Assembly: GCF_003369915.1 (NCBI RefSeq)
Contig: NC_046674.1
Span: 22,881,657-22,945,656, forward strand
Origin: Drosophila miranda
Taxonomy: Eukaryota; Arthropoda; Insecta; Diptera; Drosophilidae
Reading direction: 5' to 3'
DNA length: 64,000 nucleotides
This document shows, in pieces, positions 35,801 through 45,800 of the stretch; within the stretch, counting starts at the first letter, position 1; each line of letters begins with the position of its first letter. The notes beneath the pieces are model-generated. The model did not search any database and was not told the origin of the DNA. It saw only the letters and a list, made by a program, of their open reading frames with translations. The position numbers and the translations under genes were made by a program.

Positions 35801-37246
35801 GATGGAAAGGCCTCAACAGGAGCTTTGATGAGAGCTTAAAGAAAAAAGGTTGACAATGGGATCATTCATTCCAAAAAACTCTGTGCTTCAGATACAAATT
35901 CGAAGAAAGAAAACAAAAGAGTTTAATGGAGTGATGATATATTGCCAAGTAATAAGATTAGGATTAACCTTGAATAGAAAAAATAACACATTTTAATGTA
36001 TTAGGGACTTACATTTTAATCCATTTTGTATGAACAATAAAAAAGGACATCTATGTATAAGTATTATTATTATGACTGCAATCAACGAAAGGATCACGAT
36101 CATTCGAACCTCTGTGGAAGCTAGAATTTTTATAATTTAAATTCAGGATAAGGTAGGATTTTTAGAGGCCATAGCACAGAGAAGGGCACGATGAAAGCCA
36201 CGCAGTTTTCTAGATGGAACCTTCCTAGTTTATATTTATATTCACTAGTTATTCGTCCACACATCCTGAGCTACGTGAGCCATGCGAGTCACGTGAGGCA
36301 CGCCAACGCTGCCACATCTCGAGTTTTCCTATCAAAACTTAATACAAACTTGCCCGCTCCCCTCGCCTCGTAAAATGCCTTAGTTTCGGACATCATCAGC
36401 CAGTGCTCCAATGTTGGCCGTGGCAAGGTCGTTCGTCTGCTGCAAAGTTGAGGTTGCGGCGAGGCAGGTTATGGCTGAGGGGACCTTTGGCTGCGCTTCT
36501 TCTTCGTGGTGCCTTCCCTTTTCAGTTTTGGGGTGCCATGGATGATTTTGTAATAAATGAATGCGTTGACCTACCATGTGAGATTCTTAATCGATTTTCC
36601 CGATTCGCCAAACGATTTATTATAAAGTTTCGCATATGATTTTGGAGAAAGGTCTTGCGGGTTTCCCTGCTACATTAATAAATGACCGGTCCCTGAACCC
36701 AGACAGCTGGGACATTTGTTCAAGGACTAAACCTAAACCAATCTCCTCTCCACTTTTAAACAATTTGTCTGCTCGCGCACGAAAGCATTTTAAATCTGGT
36801 AGGAGGTACTCTTTATTTCCCAATCGAACGAAATCGAAATGCAGTATTTGGCCAACTCCGCTATAAATTGTGCTAAGTGCCCCACAAAAGCCAACTATTC
36901 AGTTCGGAAAGGTGCTAATGAAATGTTATCCCCTACACAGCCGCAACCACAGAACTCGGAATTGATTAACCGGCGAAAAGTCGACAGCAGCTGAAACCAA
37001 AGGAAGCACCGAAATTTATGAGCGCTCTGCCAAAAACCAATCACCAAAAAGATATGTAGCGACGGAAGAGAAGAGTCGGACCTGGCTCTGGCTCTTGGTC
37101 TGGGTCTGGGTCTGGGTCTGGGTCGGGGTATGGCTGGGAGGGCAGTTCATGTTCAATGCTGAAAATTATAAAAGTTGTTGTTGCCGTAGGTCGCCGAGTG
37201 CCAGCTTTGAGGTGCGTTGCCAGGCCCGAAATCATTGGCGTGCCAA
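32821..37246. other. Spacer between divergent Cpr65Eb and Cpr65Ec
   Basis: About 4.4 kb holding the control regions of two divergently transcribed cuticle genes, so shared enhancers are plausible. I recognise no gene. A 147-codon frame at 33886-34329 and others are open but show no domain or good start. Tandem (GGGTCT)n lies at 37097-37125 just ahead of the Cpr65Ec promoter. Confidence 0.5.
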
Positions 37247-37251
37247 AACGC

Positions 37252-37280
37252 TATAAATGCGCCGCCAGACCAATTCAGTC
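37252..37280 (+). promoter_or_regulatory. Cpr65Ec: Core promoter of Cpr65Ec (TATA plus initiator)
   Basis: TATAAATG at 37252-37259 is followed by TTCAGTC at 37274-37280, a match to the arthropod initiator TCAGTY, with +1 at about 37277. The spacing of about 25 bases is at the short end of normal. The predicted leader is about 70 bases. Confidence 0.75.
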
Positions 37281-37346
37281 ACATTCATTCTCGTTGCGAG
37301 TTCCAAGTGACAACAAGTCAGCCAGTTCAGTCCCACCACATCCAAA

Positions 37347-37805
37347 ATGAACAAATTTGTAAGTGGAGTTCCAAAGTGGAGGAGCGTCAGAGGCCATCGC
37401 CATCCTAACCACCTCTCTTCCCACCAGCTCATCCTAATCGTTGCCACTCTGGCCCTTGCCTGCGCCCAAGCACGTCCAGACGCCTACGACGCGGCTGCCG
37501 AGACCCGGGAATACAAGAGCGACCTGAAGGAGGACGGCAGCTACAACTACCAGTACCAGACCTCCAACGGCATTGCCGGCCAGGAGTCGGGAGTTGGCGG
37601 ATACTATGCCAGCGGCTCCTCCGCATACTACGCCCCCGACGGCCAGCTGGTCCAGCTGACCTACACGGCCGATGAGAACGGCTACCACCCCGTCGGTGCC
37701 CATCTCCCCACGCCTCCCCCAATCCCCGCTGCCATCCTGAAGTCCCTCGAATACATTCGCACGCATCCCCACCAGGAGCAGCGTCAGGGCCAGGGACGCT
37801 TCTAA
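37347..37805 (+). CDS. Cpr65Ec: RR-1 cuticle protein Cpr65Ec
   Basis: Secreted chitin-binding cuticle protein of 129 residues. Exon 1 (37347-37358) encodes MNKF; exon 2 (37428-37805) the rest. The signal peptide (MNKFLILIVATLALACAQA) is followed by an acidic linker and a full RR-1 domain: [56 protein letters not shown], then [20 protein letters not shown] short Gln/Arg tail ends the protein. It is the closest of the three to Cpr65Eb in the domain (shared YYASGSS and HLPTPPPIP) and lies divergent from it, indicating tandem duplication with inversion. A poly(A) signal AATAAA follows at 37892-37897. Symbol by order and synteny. Confidence 0.95.
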   Translation: MNKFVSGVPKWRSVRGHRHPNHLSSHQLILIVATLALACAQARPDAYDAAAETREYKSDLKEDGSYNYQYQTSNGIAGQESGVGGYYASGSSAYYAPDGQLVQLTYTADENGYHPVGAHLPTPPPIPAAILKSLEYIRTHPHQEQRQGQGRF

Positions 37806-37891
37806 GTGAAGTTCCATCTCGATTGGCGTGGAGAGTGCCAGCGAGGAAATGTTGTATGTACGTTATTCGAGTTAGTTTTAGGACATTTGAA

Positions 37892-37897
37892 AATAAA
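37892..37897 (+). terminator. Cpr65Ec: Poly(A) signal of Cpr65Ec
   Basis: AATAAA 86 bases past the stop codon, in AT-rich sequence. Confidence 0.7.
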
Positions 37898-38619
37898 TAT
37901 CGCTTGAGATAGCAAACACTTCCAAAAACATATGGTAATCATTAACGATTTAATATCCTAAAATTGAGGACCTCCAACTCTCGAAAAAATAGTTACTAAT
38001 ATCTAGACGTTCATCACACATTTAACAGACTCAACTCGACTCGACGGTTCCTTGTAATCACAATGTACAAAGTCGATGTCAAAATGTAAAAATGGGCTTA
38101 CAAATTAGTTGAAATTTGAAAAAATAGCGTCGTTTTCGTCGACCGGTATTTTATGTTGGGTCGTCGTGGTAACGACCGACATGGCCGTAGTTCATTTGGG
38201 CATTGCGATGAATTATAGCTTGCAGCAGAAACGCCTGGACTATGTTGCCTCAATGGCAAATTGAAACTGAAAACTACAGACTCTGCCGCCTGAGCCATTG
38301 CTTTCATTATTACATCAGAGTCGAAGCATTTTCTTGGCAAATATCCAGTCATACAATCAATTTTTGCAATTGACTTCATTCGGTATTGAAAATCAGACTA
38401 AGCATTCAGGGCACAGGAACAGAGAAGGATCGAGACCGATAGACCGATGAAAAGCCCCCTCTGTTTAAATAGTTCAACGACTTGAGGTAAATGGCGGAAA
38501 ATATTACTGATTGTCAATTCTTTTTGTAGATCCGTGCCATCTTTCCTCTGAACTTCAAAAAACCCCCGATATTTTTGGAATATTGAAATACCCCCTTGGC
38601 TTACAATAGGTTAATCGTT

Positions 38620-39220
38620 CTCCGTCAAGGATTGGAGATCATATTCCTCGATTTTGATATTCCGTGGAATATTACTAGCTAGATAGATCTTTCAACCCTG
38701 CTCACATAATTTTATTCAATTAATGAACTTTATTTCTACTTAATTGGCTTATTTGCTTTTATTGGATTTTGACTAAAATAAGGTTTAAGCAAAAAAGTTC
38801 AACAAAAAAACAGTCGCAATATTGTCGCGTCAATGCTGCTTTCAACCGGAGTATGGGTATTTGTATACCCAATTTCGATAATTTTATATAAAGATACTGT
38901 TTTCCAAACTGTTTTTAAACGTAATTAATAAAGAAATTTTCTCAAATTGATATGTCTTAGACGTATTCATGCATTTGATAAGTTTCCTGTATATAAATCC
39001 TGATCCCGAAACTCATTCTTGCCCTCTGTAAGAAGACCACTAATTGCAAAATATCGTTAAAATTTCTTTAAAACAGAGACTAAATAGTTTCTGCATTAAT
39101 TAGAGCCTGGGATGACAAACATTGCGGCAATTCTATAATATCCTCTTCCCTAGAGTATGCAGAATGCTGCCCATGTTGCGGGAAATTCTGCTTGTTTTCA
39201 AACTTAGGCGCCAAATAGAA
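38620..39220. repeat. Copy A of an unnamed AT-rich repeat
   Basis: Shares a long ordered series of blocks with the copy at 40395-41190 in the same orientation: GAATATTACTAGCTA near its left end, CTTTTATTGGATTTTG, a GTCAACAAAAAAACAGT-like block, TGTTTTTAAACG(T/C)AATTAATA, TCTGTAAGAAGACCA, CAAAATATCGTT, ACAGAGACT and GATGACAAACA. No long frame or terminal inverted repeat is visible. A non-autonomous transposon is the likely nature. Confidence 0.6.
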
Positions 39221-39559
39221 ATTGTTTGAAAATGAATGAGCGAAAGGCAATCCATTGAAATAAATGATGCACGGAAGCACGTGCTTGGGCGTGTCCTGTT
39301 TGGGTGCTTGAGCCACTGCCTACAGTCGTTGTTCATGTCACTACTCCCGCCACTTAAAATTATCTGGCCGCTTATTTTGACGCTCTCCGCTGACAGTGAT
39401 CCTCTCCAGTACACAAATCTCCCCAAAGCAGCAATGCGTGATCACCTGCGAGATGTGCATGGACGCAAGGGTTTTTCTGTAGAGAGGGAACAGGAGATTA
39501 CACGTGTCCAGAGGTGTCCAATATGGTTGTTTACTTGTTCTTTCCATTGATGTCTATAA

Positions 39560-39835
39560 CTTCGATACGCATGATAACTGTTGGTCCAGGGTCAGCGCCG
39601 TGACTCCTTCCAGCTTGTAGGCAGCGCAAAACGCCCATTGCCATCGACTGAATGATGGGATAATGGCCTGATGACTGCCGACATCTGTCCAGAAGAGCAG
39701 ACGCCTCGTCTTCATGGCATACACGGCAATGTTGCGAGGCTTCTGCGAGTTCGGAAACGTTTTAGAACACAGCTCAATAGGGAGAGAGAGCTTCACCTGG
39801 GCACGGATATTCTTGCCGGACACCGGCAGCGGCAC
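39560..39835 (-). pseudogene. Fragment of an LDL-receptor class B (YWTD) protein gene
   Basis: On the minus strand a frame reads NIAVYAMKTRRLLFWTDVGS followed by HQAII and, after a likely one-base shift, sequence resembling R(S)xxDGNG and AYKLEGVTALTLD. This is the signature of a YWTD beta-propeller blade as in LRP and cueball-type receptors. Only about one blade is present, with no start codon or neighbouring blades, so it is a captured or relict fragment, not a gene. I cannot name the parent. It sits about 35 bases from the aldehyde dehydrogenase fragment on the same strand. Confidence 0.6.
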
Positions 39836-39869
39836 ATTCGGTCAGTCTGTCATAGTTGGGGGGATGCAG

Positions 39870-40215
39870 GCACGTCCTTGGCGACATCTGCGTGATTGGC
39901 CAGGGCAGCGCCGGCTCCACCGAAACCAGGCAAAACATTGACTGATCGGCTGGCTTTAGGACGATGGTGTTGCCGGTAGCCAGTGTGGGCCCGAGTTTCC
40001 AGGCCAGTTTCAGTGTGCTCTGGTGTGCTCTGTGGTCGGATTAATGGTTTGAAATGTTTTGCCCGATTTGCTCTTGTGCCACTTACTTGTTGATGAACAG
40101 TCCGTGTAGAGCACCTCCGGGGTGGTCTGGGGGCTGAGGCAGGGCGGAGAGTGGGCCACAGCTGCGGCAAAGGGCGCCGCCGGTCTTTTTGGCTTCGCAA
40201 CTGCAGACTCTGTGG
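39870..40215 (-). pseudogene. Degenerate fragment of a mitochondrial-type aldehyde dehydrogenase gene
   Basis: Three pieces of an ALDH2-type enzyme appear in order on the minus strand in shifting frames: the start of the mature protein (TTPEVLYTD, then after a shift LFIN and WHKSKSGKTFQTINPTTE), the NAD-binding region WKLGPTLATGNTIVLKPA, and VNVLPGFGGAGAALANHADV. Most of the sequence between the first and second piece and about 20 codons between the second and third are missing. At least one frameshift is visible near 40090. It is a broken fragment without function as an enzyme. It lies between two direct copies of an AT-rich repeat. Confidence 0.75.
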
Positions 40216-40394
40216 CTCGACTTTAACTGTAAATGCGAAGAATGTGGAAAGCACGGAATAGCCGTGGAACAGCGTTTGTTTTTGGGAGTGCCCTGTGACA
40301 TCAGGACTTACTGTCATTTGAAGCCACTGTAGGCAGACGCACAAGGCACTTTTGCTCATACAACAGTAGCATAAACAAATGAGTACCGTTCCAA

Positions 40395-41190
40395 TTGCTC
40401 AATTCTTTATTCCGTCGAATATTACTAGCTATATTGAACATTTAGCCATGCCCACATAGTTTTATACGATTAATGAATCATTTTTCTACTTAACTGGCTT
40501 ACTCTAAGTACTTGCTTTTATTGGATTTTGCGTAAAAAAAGGTGTTAGCGAAAATGGTCAAACAAATGAAATGTAATAAAACGTAAGAGAAAAATCGGTC
40601 CAATTGTTCAATTTCTTTATTCCGTTGAATAATGCTGTCTAACTAAAACATTTATTTTTGCCACATAATTTTAGGCCGTTGATGAATAAATGTTCTACCT
40701 GATTGAGTACTTCTCAGTACTCTCTTTTATTGTATAGTGTAGAAAACAAGGTTAAAACAAAAAAGGTCAACAAAAAAACAGTGGCAACGTAGTGAGTATG
40801 GAATGTAAAGTAAGGGAGTATGAATGTCACGCCAACCGGAGCTTGGGCTCAGCTATACCCTATTTCGTCAATATATTCGAAGAAACTGTTTTTCCAACCT
40901 GTTTAAAAACGCAATTAATATAGAAATGATCTCAGATTGTTATGTTTTGGACATATTAAGGCATATTATTAGGGTCTTGTAAATATATCTCGATCTCGAT
41001 ACCCATTCTTGGTTTCTGTAAGAAGACCATAACCTTCAAAATATCGTTGAAATACCTTTTCAACAGAGACTGAATATTTTTGGACTTTATTGGTGCATTA
41101 GATGACAAACACTCTTTTAGTTCTATAACATCCATTTCCCCAGGGTATGCAAAATGTTGCTCGATACGCGAAATGTTGTGGAACAGTGCT
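40395..41190. repeat. Copy B of the AT-rich repeat, partly duplicated
   Basis: Direct-orientation relative of the copy at 38620-39220. The left block (CAATTGYTCAATT, TTTATTCCGT and onward) appears twice, at 40395-40575 and 40605-40770, and only the second continues through the shared AACAAAAAAACAGT, AACCGGAG, TCTGTAAGAAGACCATAA, CAAAATATCGTT and GATGACAAACA blocks. Confidence 0.6.
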
Positions 41191-41359
41191 GCTCGATTTC
41201 ACGGCACATGAGTCTGGCCCATAAAAATTATGGTTGCCAGCAACATAAAACGTAAGTAAAACGTAACTAAATCCAATTGAGATGGCAGTGCTTCGATAAA
41301 TGCTTACCGATGTTTTTGCCGATGCTTACCGATGTTTTCCGGTGTTTTTGCTGGTTTTG

Positions 41360-41600
41360 CAAAACATCGATCGTTAATTTCAAATCATTGCGCACTCGTC
41401 GTCTGTAAGCAGCAAACACAAACAAGTTTAATTTTTCCGTTTTATAATCAAATGGGAAAGTTTTGAAACATCGGTCATACATCGATGCATCGAAGAATAA
41501 ATCCGATGTATCAATCCAACATCGATGTGTGATTTTGACAACATCGATGGACATCGACATCGATCATTCAAACTTACCGCGGTGTGACCGCGGATTTATT
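41360..41600. promoter_or_regulatory. Cluster of ATCGAT sites with a reverse Motif 1-like site
   Basis: At least five ATCGAT cores, mostly as ACATCGATG, lie between about 41368 and 41565, followed at 41580-41590 by CGGTGTGACCG, close to the reverse of Motif 1 (M1BP site). ATCGAT is the core of the DRE site used by DREF and overlaps the CGAT-type sites of BEAF-32. A minus-strand or insulator-type promoter is possible. Confidence 0.4.
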
Positions 41601-41699
41601 GATAAAATATACCGTAAGACCTTCCGAAATATAACGAAACATACCGACTCATTAAAAAAAAAACCGTAAATATACTGACGAATTCAAGTTCTATTTTAC

Positions 41700-41860
41700 A
41701 TATTCCTGGTTTTTGATCTTCCGTCGAATATTACTAGCTAGATAGATCGCTCAGCCGTGATCACATAATTTAATCAAATCAATGAATTAATGTTTTACTT
41801 GACTGGCTTAATTTAAATAATTGCTTTTATTGGATTTCTATATAACGTAGAAAATGAAAT
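41700..41860. repeat. Copy C (left part only) of the AT-rich repeat
   Basis: Begins TTCCGTCGAATATTACTAGCTAGATAGATC and continues through CACATAATTTAAT, TTACTTGACTGGCTTA and CTTTTATTGGATTT, matching the left ends of the copies at 38640 and 40410. It ends abruptly at a TATACCG-rich stretch. Confidence 0.6.
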
Positions 41861-41942
41861 TTAATAGATTGATGAAATTGACAAAATATACCATTATATA
41901 CCGATATACCGTAAATATACCGTCGGGTCAATTTTGACCTGA

Positions 41943-41986
41943 AAAAATACCGAAAAGTATTAAAAATAGCGTAAGCGGTCACCCTG
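41943..41986 (+). promoter_or_regulatory. form3: Motif 6 / Motif 1 core promoter, probably of the formin gene
   Basis: AAAAATACCGAA (41943-41954) matches the reverse of fly core-promoter Motif 6, and CGGTCACCCTG (41976-41986) differs by one base from Motif 1, the M1BP site. These two motifs are known to occur together at TATA-less, broadly expressed fly promoters. Transcription would start within a few tens of bases, near 42000-42050. Confidence 0.5.
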
Positions 41987-41999
41987 CTTAACATGCTAC

Positions 42000-42749
42000 T
42001 GGATTCACTGCGGCGGGATCCCGCGCAAGCTTGCCGTTACTTAAGTTAATTTCGATCGCTCAAACGAAACGGTTATTCGACTTGGGATTCGGTAAAGTCG
42101 CTGGTACAGCAGAAAAATACGAGCAGATAATAAACAAAGTGCATGTGCAGCAGTGCACTCGGTATTTGCTCGATTTTTACAATACTCGGCGTTTTTTTTT
42201 TTTTGGTTTTTGTTGTGCCAGTACTCTCGTTGGGTGCTGCGTTTAGAGCTTGGTATTACCTGAATTTTTGGGTTGGCTCTTTGGCGGCTGCGCGGCCTGA
42301 AGTTCTGTGCGCAGTCGTAGCACTCGGCACGATTTCATTTTCAATAAACGCGTTTGCTATTGGCACGCCGCGTGGGCGCCATGTGCATGTGCATGTCTAT
42401 GCAGGTCCGCGTCCGTGTCGGTGCCGCCTCGTGTGTGCATTAGCTAATGTGTTTGTATTGCTAATTAAACAACAACCACAACCACACAGAAGCAGTAGCT
42501 GCAGCAGCGAGCATCAGCATCAGCGGCAGCAGAAGCACAAGCAAGACCAACTGCATCGCAAAAGCAAAAACAAAAGCAACAGCAAAAGCAAAAGCAGCAG
42601 CAACTAGAAACGATAACTCTGACAAAAGCGAAACAAAGTGCCAGATTGAGGCGATAACCGAAAACCATTTTTCATTCACAAATTGGATCAGCGCAACATC
42701 CAGAACAGGTGTTTGGCAGCAGGTTTCCCAATCAACTTCATTTCCCATG
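42000..42749 (+). other. form3: Probable non-coding first exon of the formin gene
   Basis: The stretch starts right after the Motif 6/Motif 1 promoter and ends in TTCCCATG|GTAAGTTTT, a consensus splice donor at 42750. Its right half is CAGCAA/AAAGC-rich, as is common for fly 5' UTRs. If spliced to the acceptor at 56836 it would create an upstream ORF of 40 codons starting with the ATG at the exon end and closing before the main start. The exon boundaries are inferred; the link to the formin is by strand and lack of any other gene between. Confidence 0.45.
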
Positions 42750-42846
42750 GTAAGTTTTCCCCTCGCTTAACGATATCTTGAGCCCGTAGTTGTTATCAGG
42801 TGTCCACTGTCCACTGTCCGCTGTCCACTATCCACTGACCACCGTG

Positions 42847-42882
42847 TCCATCCATCCGTCCGTCCGTCCGTCCGTCCGTCCA
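42847..42882. repeat. (CCGT)n microsatellite
   Basis: Tandem TCCA then TCCG units, nine copies in total, just inside the presumed first formin intron. A similar (GTCC)n/(ATCC)n array occurs at 4244-4274. Confidence 0.9.
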
Positions 42883-45800
42883 CCGACCTATTAAGCACTT
42901 TTTTTTCCCTATTAGCGGCGATCAGCCTCGAACAGCTGAGACAATATTTATCAGCTATCGAGGCACTGGGCTTTCCAGGGGGAAAGCGATCAAAACAAAA
43001 CTAGATCAATTACGCGCTACAATAGCGCCCTGATAAGCGCCGTAGCGCCCTCCCCAAGACATTCCAAAGGCGGCAGTCCGAGCAGGCTATAGAAAATGGT
43101 TGTTATAAATTAAGACCAAACTAAATTGAGTGGCAAAAGCGTTCACAAATCATTTCTGAACCATTTTCTTTACACTGCTGGAAGATAGATCTTTTCTGGG
43201 TGGAATAACAACGATCTAGATAGAATTACGTATATACTTTTTCTGAAGCAAAGCTTACGTACAAATATCGCACTTTTACTGCGAAAAACCAAAGTAATCG
43301 CAAGACAAATAAACAATTAATTATCGCCAACATCTGGAGTCGCCCCAGCAAGGTCCATGGCTTATCTGTGAATGCCTGAGATCTGTAAATCATAAAATAT
43401 GTTCAGGCTTGCCAATTCCAGACGGGTTCCATTCCTATTCAATGCCCACCTCACACCCCAGAGGCTTAGAGCTAGAAGCCACATATTTCAGATCTTTGCC
43501 GATACAAATTCGATTCGCATTTTTTATAAGATTCGAGATCGAGACCGAGACCGAGAACAAGTGGGGCGGCTACCGCTACCTGCCTGGCCGATTCCGAGAA
43601 GTGCTTCTTATGCTCATGATATGCCCCAGCCCGGGTCCACCCCTCCGGGTCTCCGGGGCGAGAGAAATCTCCGCCAACTGCTCAGAGCGGCAGATCGAAG
43701 CGGCTTAATTCAAATTGATTTCGTTTTTCTTTTTGTTCTGACGTTTGTGCTTCTTTTTCTTTTGGTTCGTTTATTGGTTTTTTGGCAAACAATTTGAAGT
43801 GTCAATTTGTGTTTATAAAACTAAAATTATTTATCAAGCACAGGCCATCGCATGTGGGCAGCGCAAACAGTTAAAAGAAGAAATAATAAAAAGCAAGCGC
43901 ACAGATCTCCCCCAGTCCCCGGTCCCCAATCCCCAGTCCCCGTACGCGTAGATATACATCTCGCTAGCACTGTTGGCTGTTGGCTGCAAAGTCAATTGCC
44001 AAATATGGCGGACTTGTTTGTGTGTGGTTTAATGTCACACTCATACACATACCTGCACACATACTCGTATCTATGCACCACTCATGGACGGTGGACGGTG
44101 GACGGTGGAGGATGGAGGATGGAGGGAGATAAGTGTAACTCTCTGCTTGTCAATAGCTGGGCATTGAAAAAGGAAATACAACTACTTGTTTCACCAAAAA
44201 CGCGGAGAAATAGTCACCCAGCTCGCGCAGCCTTTCGTTTGTGTCTTTCCATAAATATTGAAATTTGCATGCGTCCAAATAAATTTATTTTCTAATTGTT
44301 ATCTAAGCTGGACGCCCTACAAGGCGCTCGGCCCAATCATGGGATGAGTGCGCAGGGCCCAGACCCAGCGGAGATCACAACAAAAGAGCCGAAGCCGCGT
44401 CAGCCTTAGCTGGAAGCCCATTCTGACTAAGCGGGCAGAGCAGAGCCTCTGGCCGATATCCCACAACATCTTCAATAGAATGCACGTATGACTAAACCAT
44501 TACGAATGAGGTTTCTTCGGGATTAGGCATCGAAACCCGTTCAAAACTCGGCACACAGTACGACTCACACGAATGGTCCTGAGACTACAGGCATCTCTGT
44601 GCCTCTTCCTGTACAAGCATGTGATCTGATTTCTACGTTTGTTAAATGCTCAACTCCATTCCGTAGGGCAAATGGAAGGCATTTCCACTTCCACCTTATG
44701 CAATGCTGCCTTTTTCAATCATTTGACGTCAACAAGCCAAATCGAGAATACTAATAAAGATCGCGGCTCCCTCGCGTAATACGCTGGCACAACCTACGAC
44801 TGGAACGACAGCGTCTTAGCATTGGCGGGACAGCTGCTGCTGCTGTTGCCGAGCAGCCAACACCGATGCAGTGGCTCAACCTGGGCCAGCCGCTTATTTA
44901 ATATGCAAATGAGCGCATAAAGCCAATTCATTGCAGGGAGCCAAAGGGAGCGTGGAGTCGAGAGCCGAGATATTTGTTAAACAATAAATAAATGGCAAAA
45001 CGTATCTCTACTTGCTATCTGTGTGCGAGAATAATTACTATTCAGCAGCTGACGGGAGGATGCGCAGCCGCAGCCGCAGCCGTCAGTTTTTTGTTTTGTT
45101 TCTTGATTTCATATTCAGTTCTTTGGGCCAACCCACGCCCACGCCAGCACAAATGATTTGATGTGGAAATAGGCGATAATTATGCGAGCACAGCGCGGCG
45201 TATGAGTAATTTTTCGCTTGCAATTAGAAGCAGGCGCCGACGTCGACGTGCTGAAATGTTCAAATTGCAAGAATTAATCGCGAAGAAAAAACACAAACCT
45301 GCAGCGCAAAAAAGCAACCAACAGAACCGCAAAGAGCAACAACAAATGCGGCCAGCAAGCAGCAAGCAGCAAGAACAAACACAAATCAAGAAACGAAGGT
45401 TGGGCACGTGGGTCGAATCACTTGATACCCTAGACATCGCTATGCATACCCTACATGTGGCTACGAGGAGGGCAAACCGTGATGCCATCTACAAGAGTTA
45501 TCATACGCTTTCTCTCAAACACAGTCAAAAATGATGATACTTGTACCTTCTCTACTTTGGGGTTCCCTATTGGAGCATTGCGTGGCAAACATCTGCTCGA
45601 AATCATAATGCCCTCCGCCACACGGGCATCAAACGAAAAACGACCAAGAAAAGAATCCAAGCAACTTGACAATTGCTGTGTGGGCGGCAGTATTGTTGCT
45701 ATTGTGGGCCCACGTTTAAAATTAATAATAAAGTACACCGTACAACATCATCAGCCGCAACAACAACAGCAACAGCAACAACAACGAAAGAGTTGGGTAT

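Noticed and set aside
39236..39550. Possible third captured gene fragment left of the YWTD piece
   Set aside because: Translations on both strands gave no recognisable motif, so it is left unassigned between the repeats.
42143..42607. 154-codon plus-strand frame with a hydrophobic N terminus
   Set aside because: It does not start with a conserved context, its right half is Gln/Lys/Ser from CAGCAAAAGC-type repeats, and it lies in a probable 5' UTR exon.
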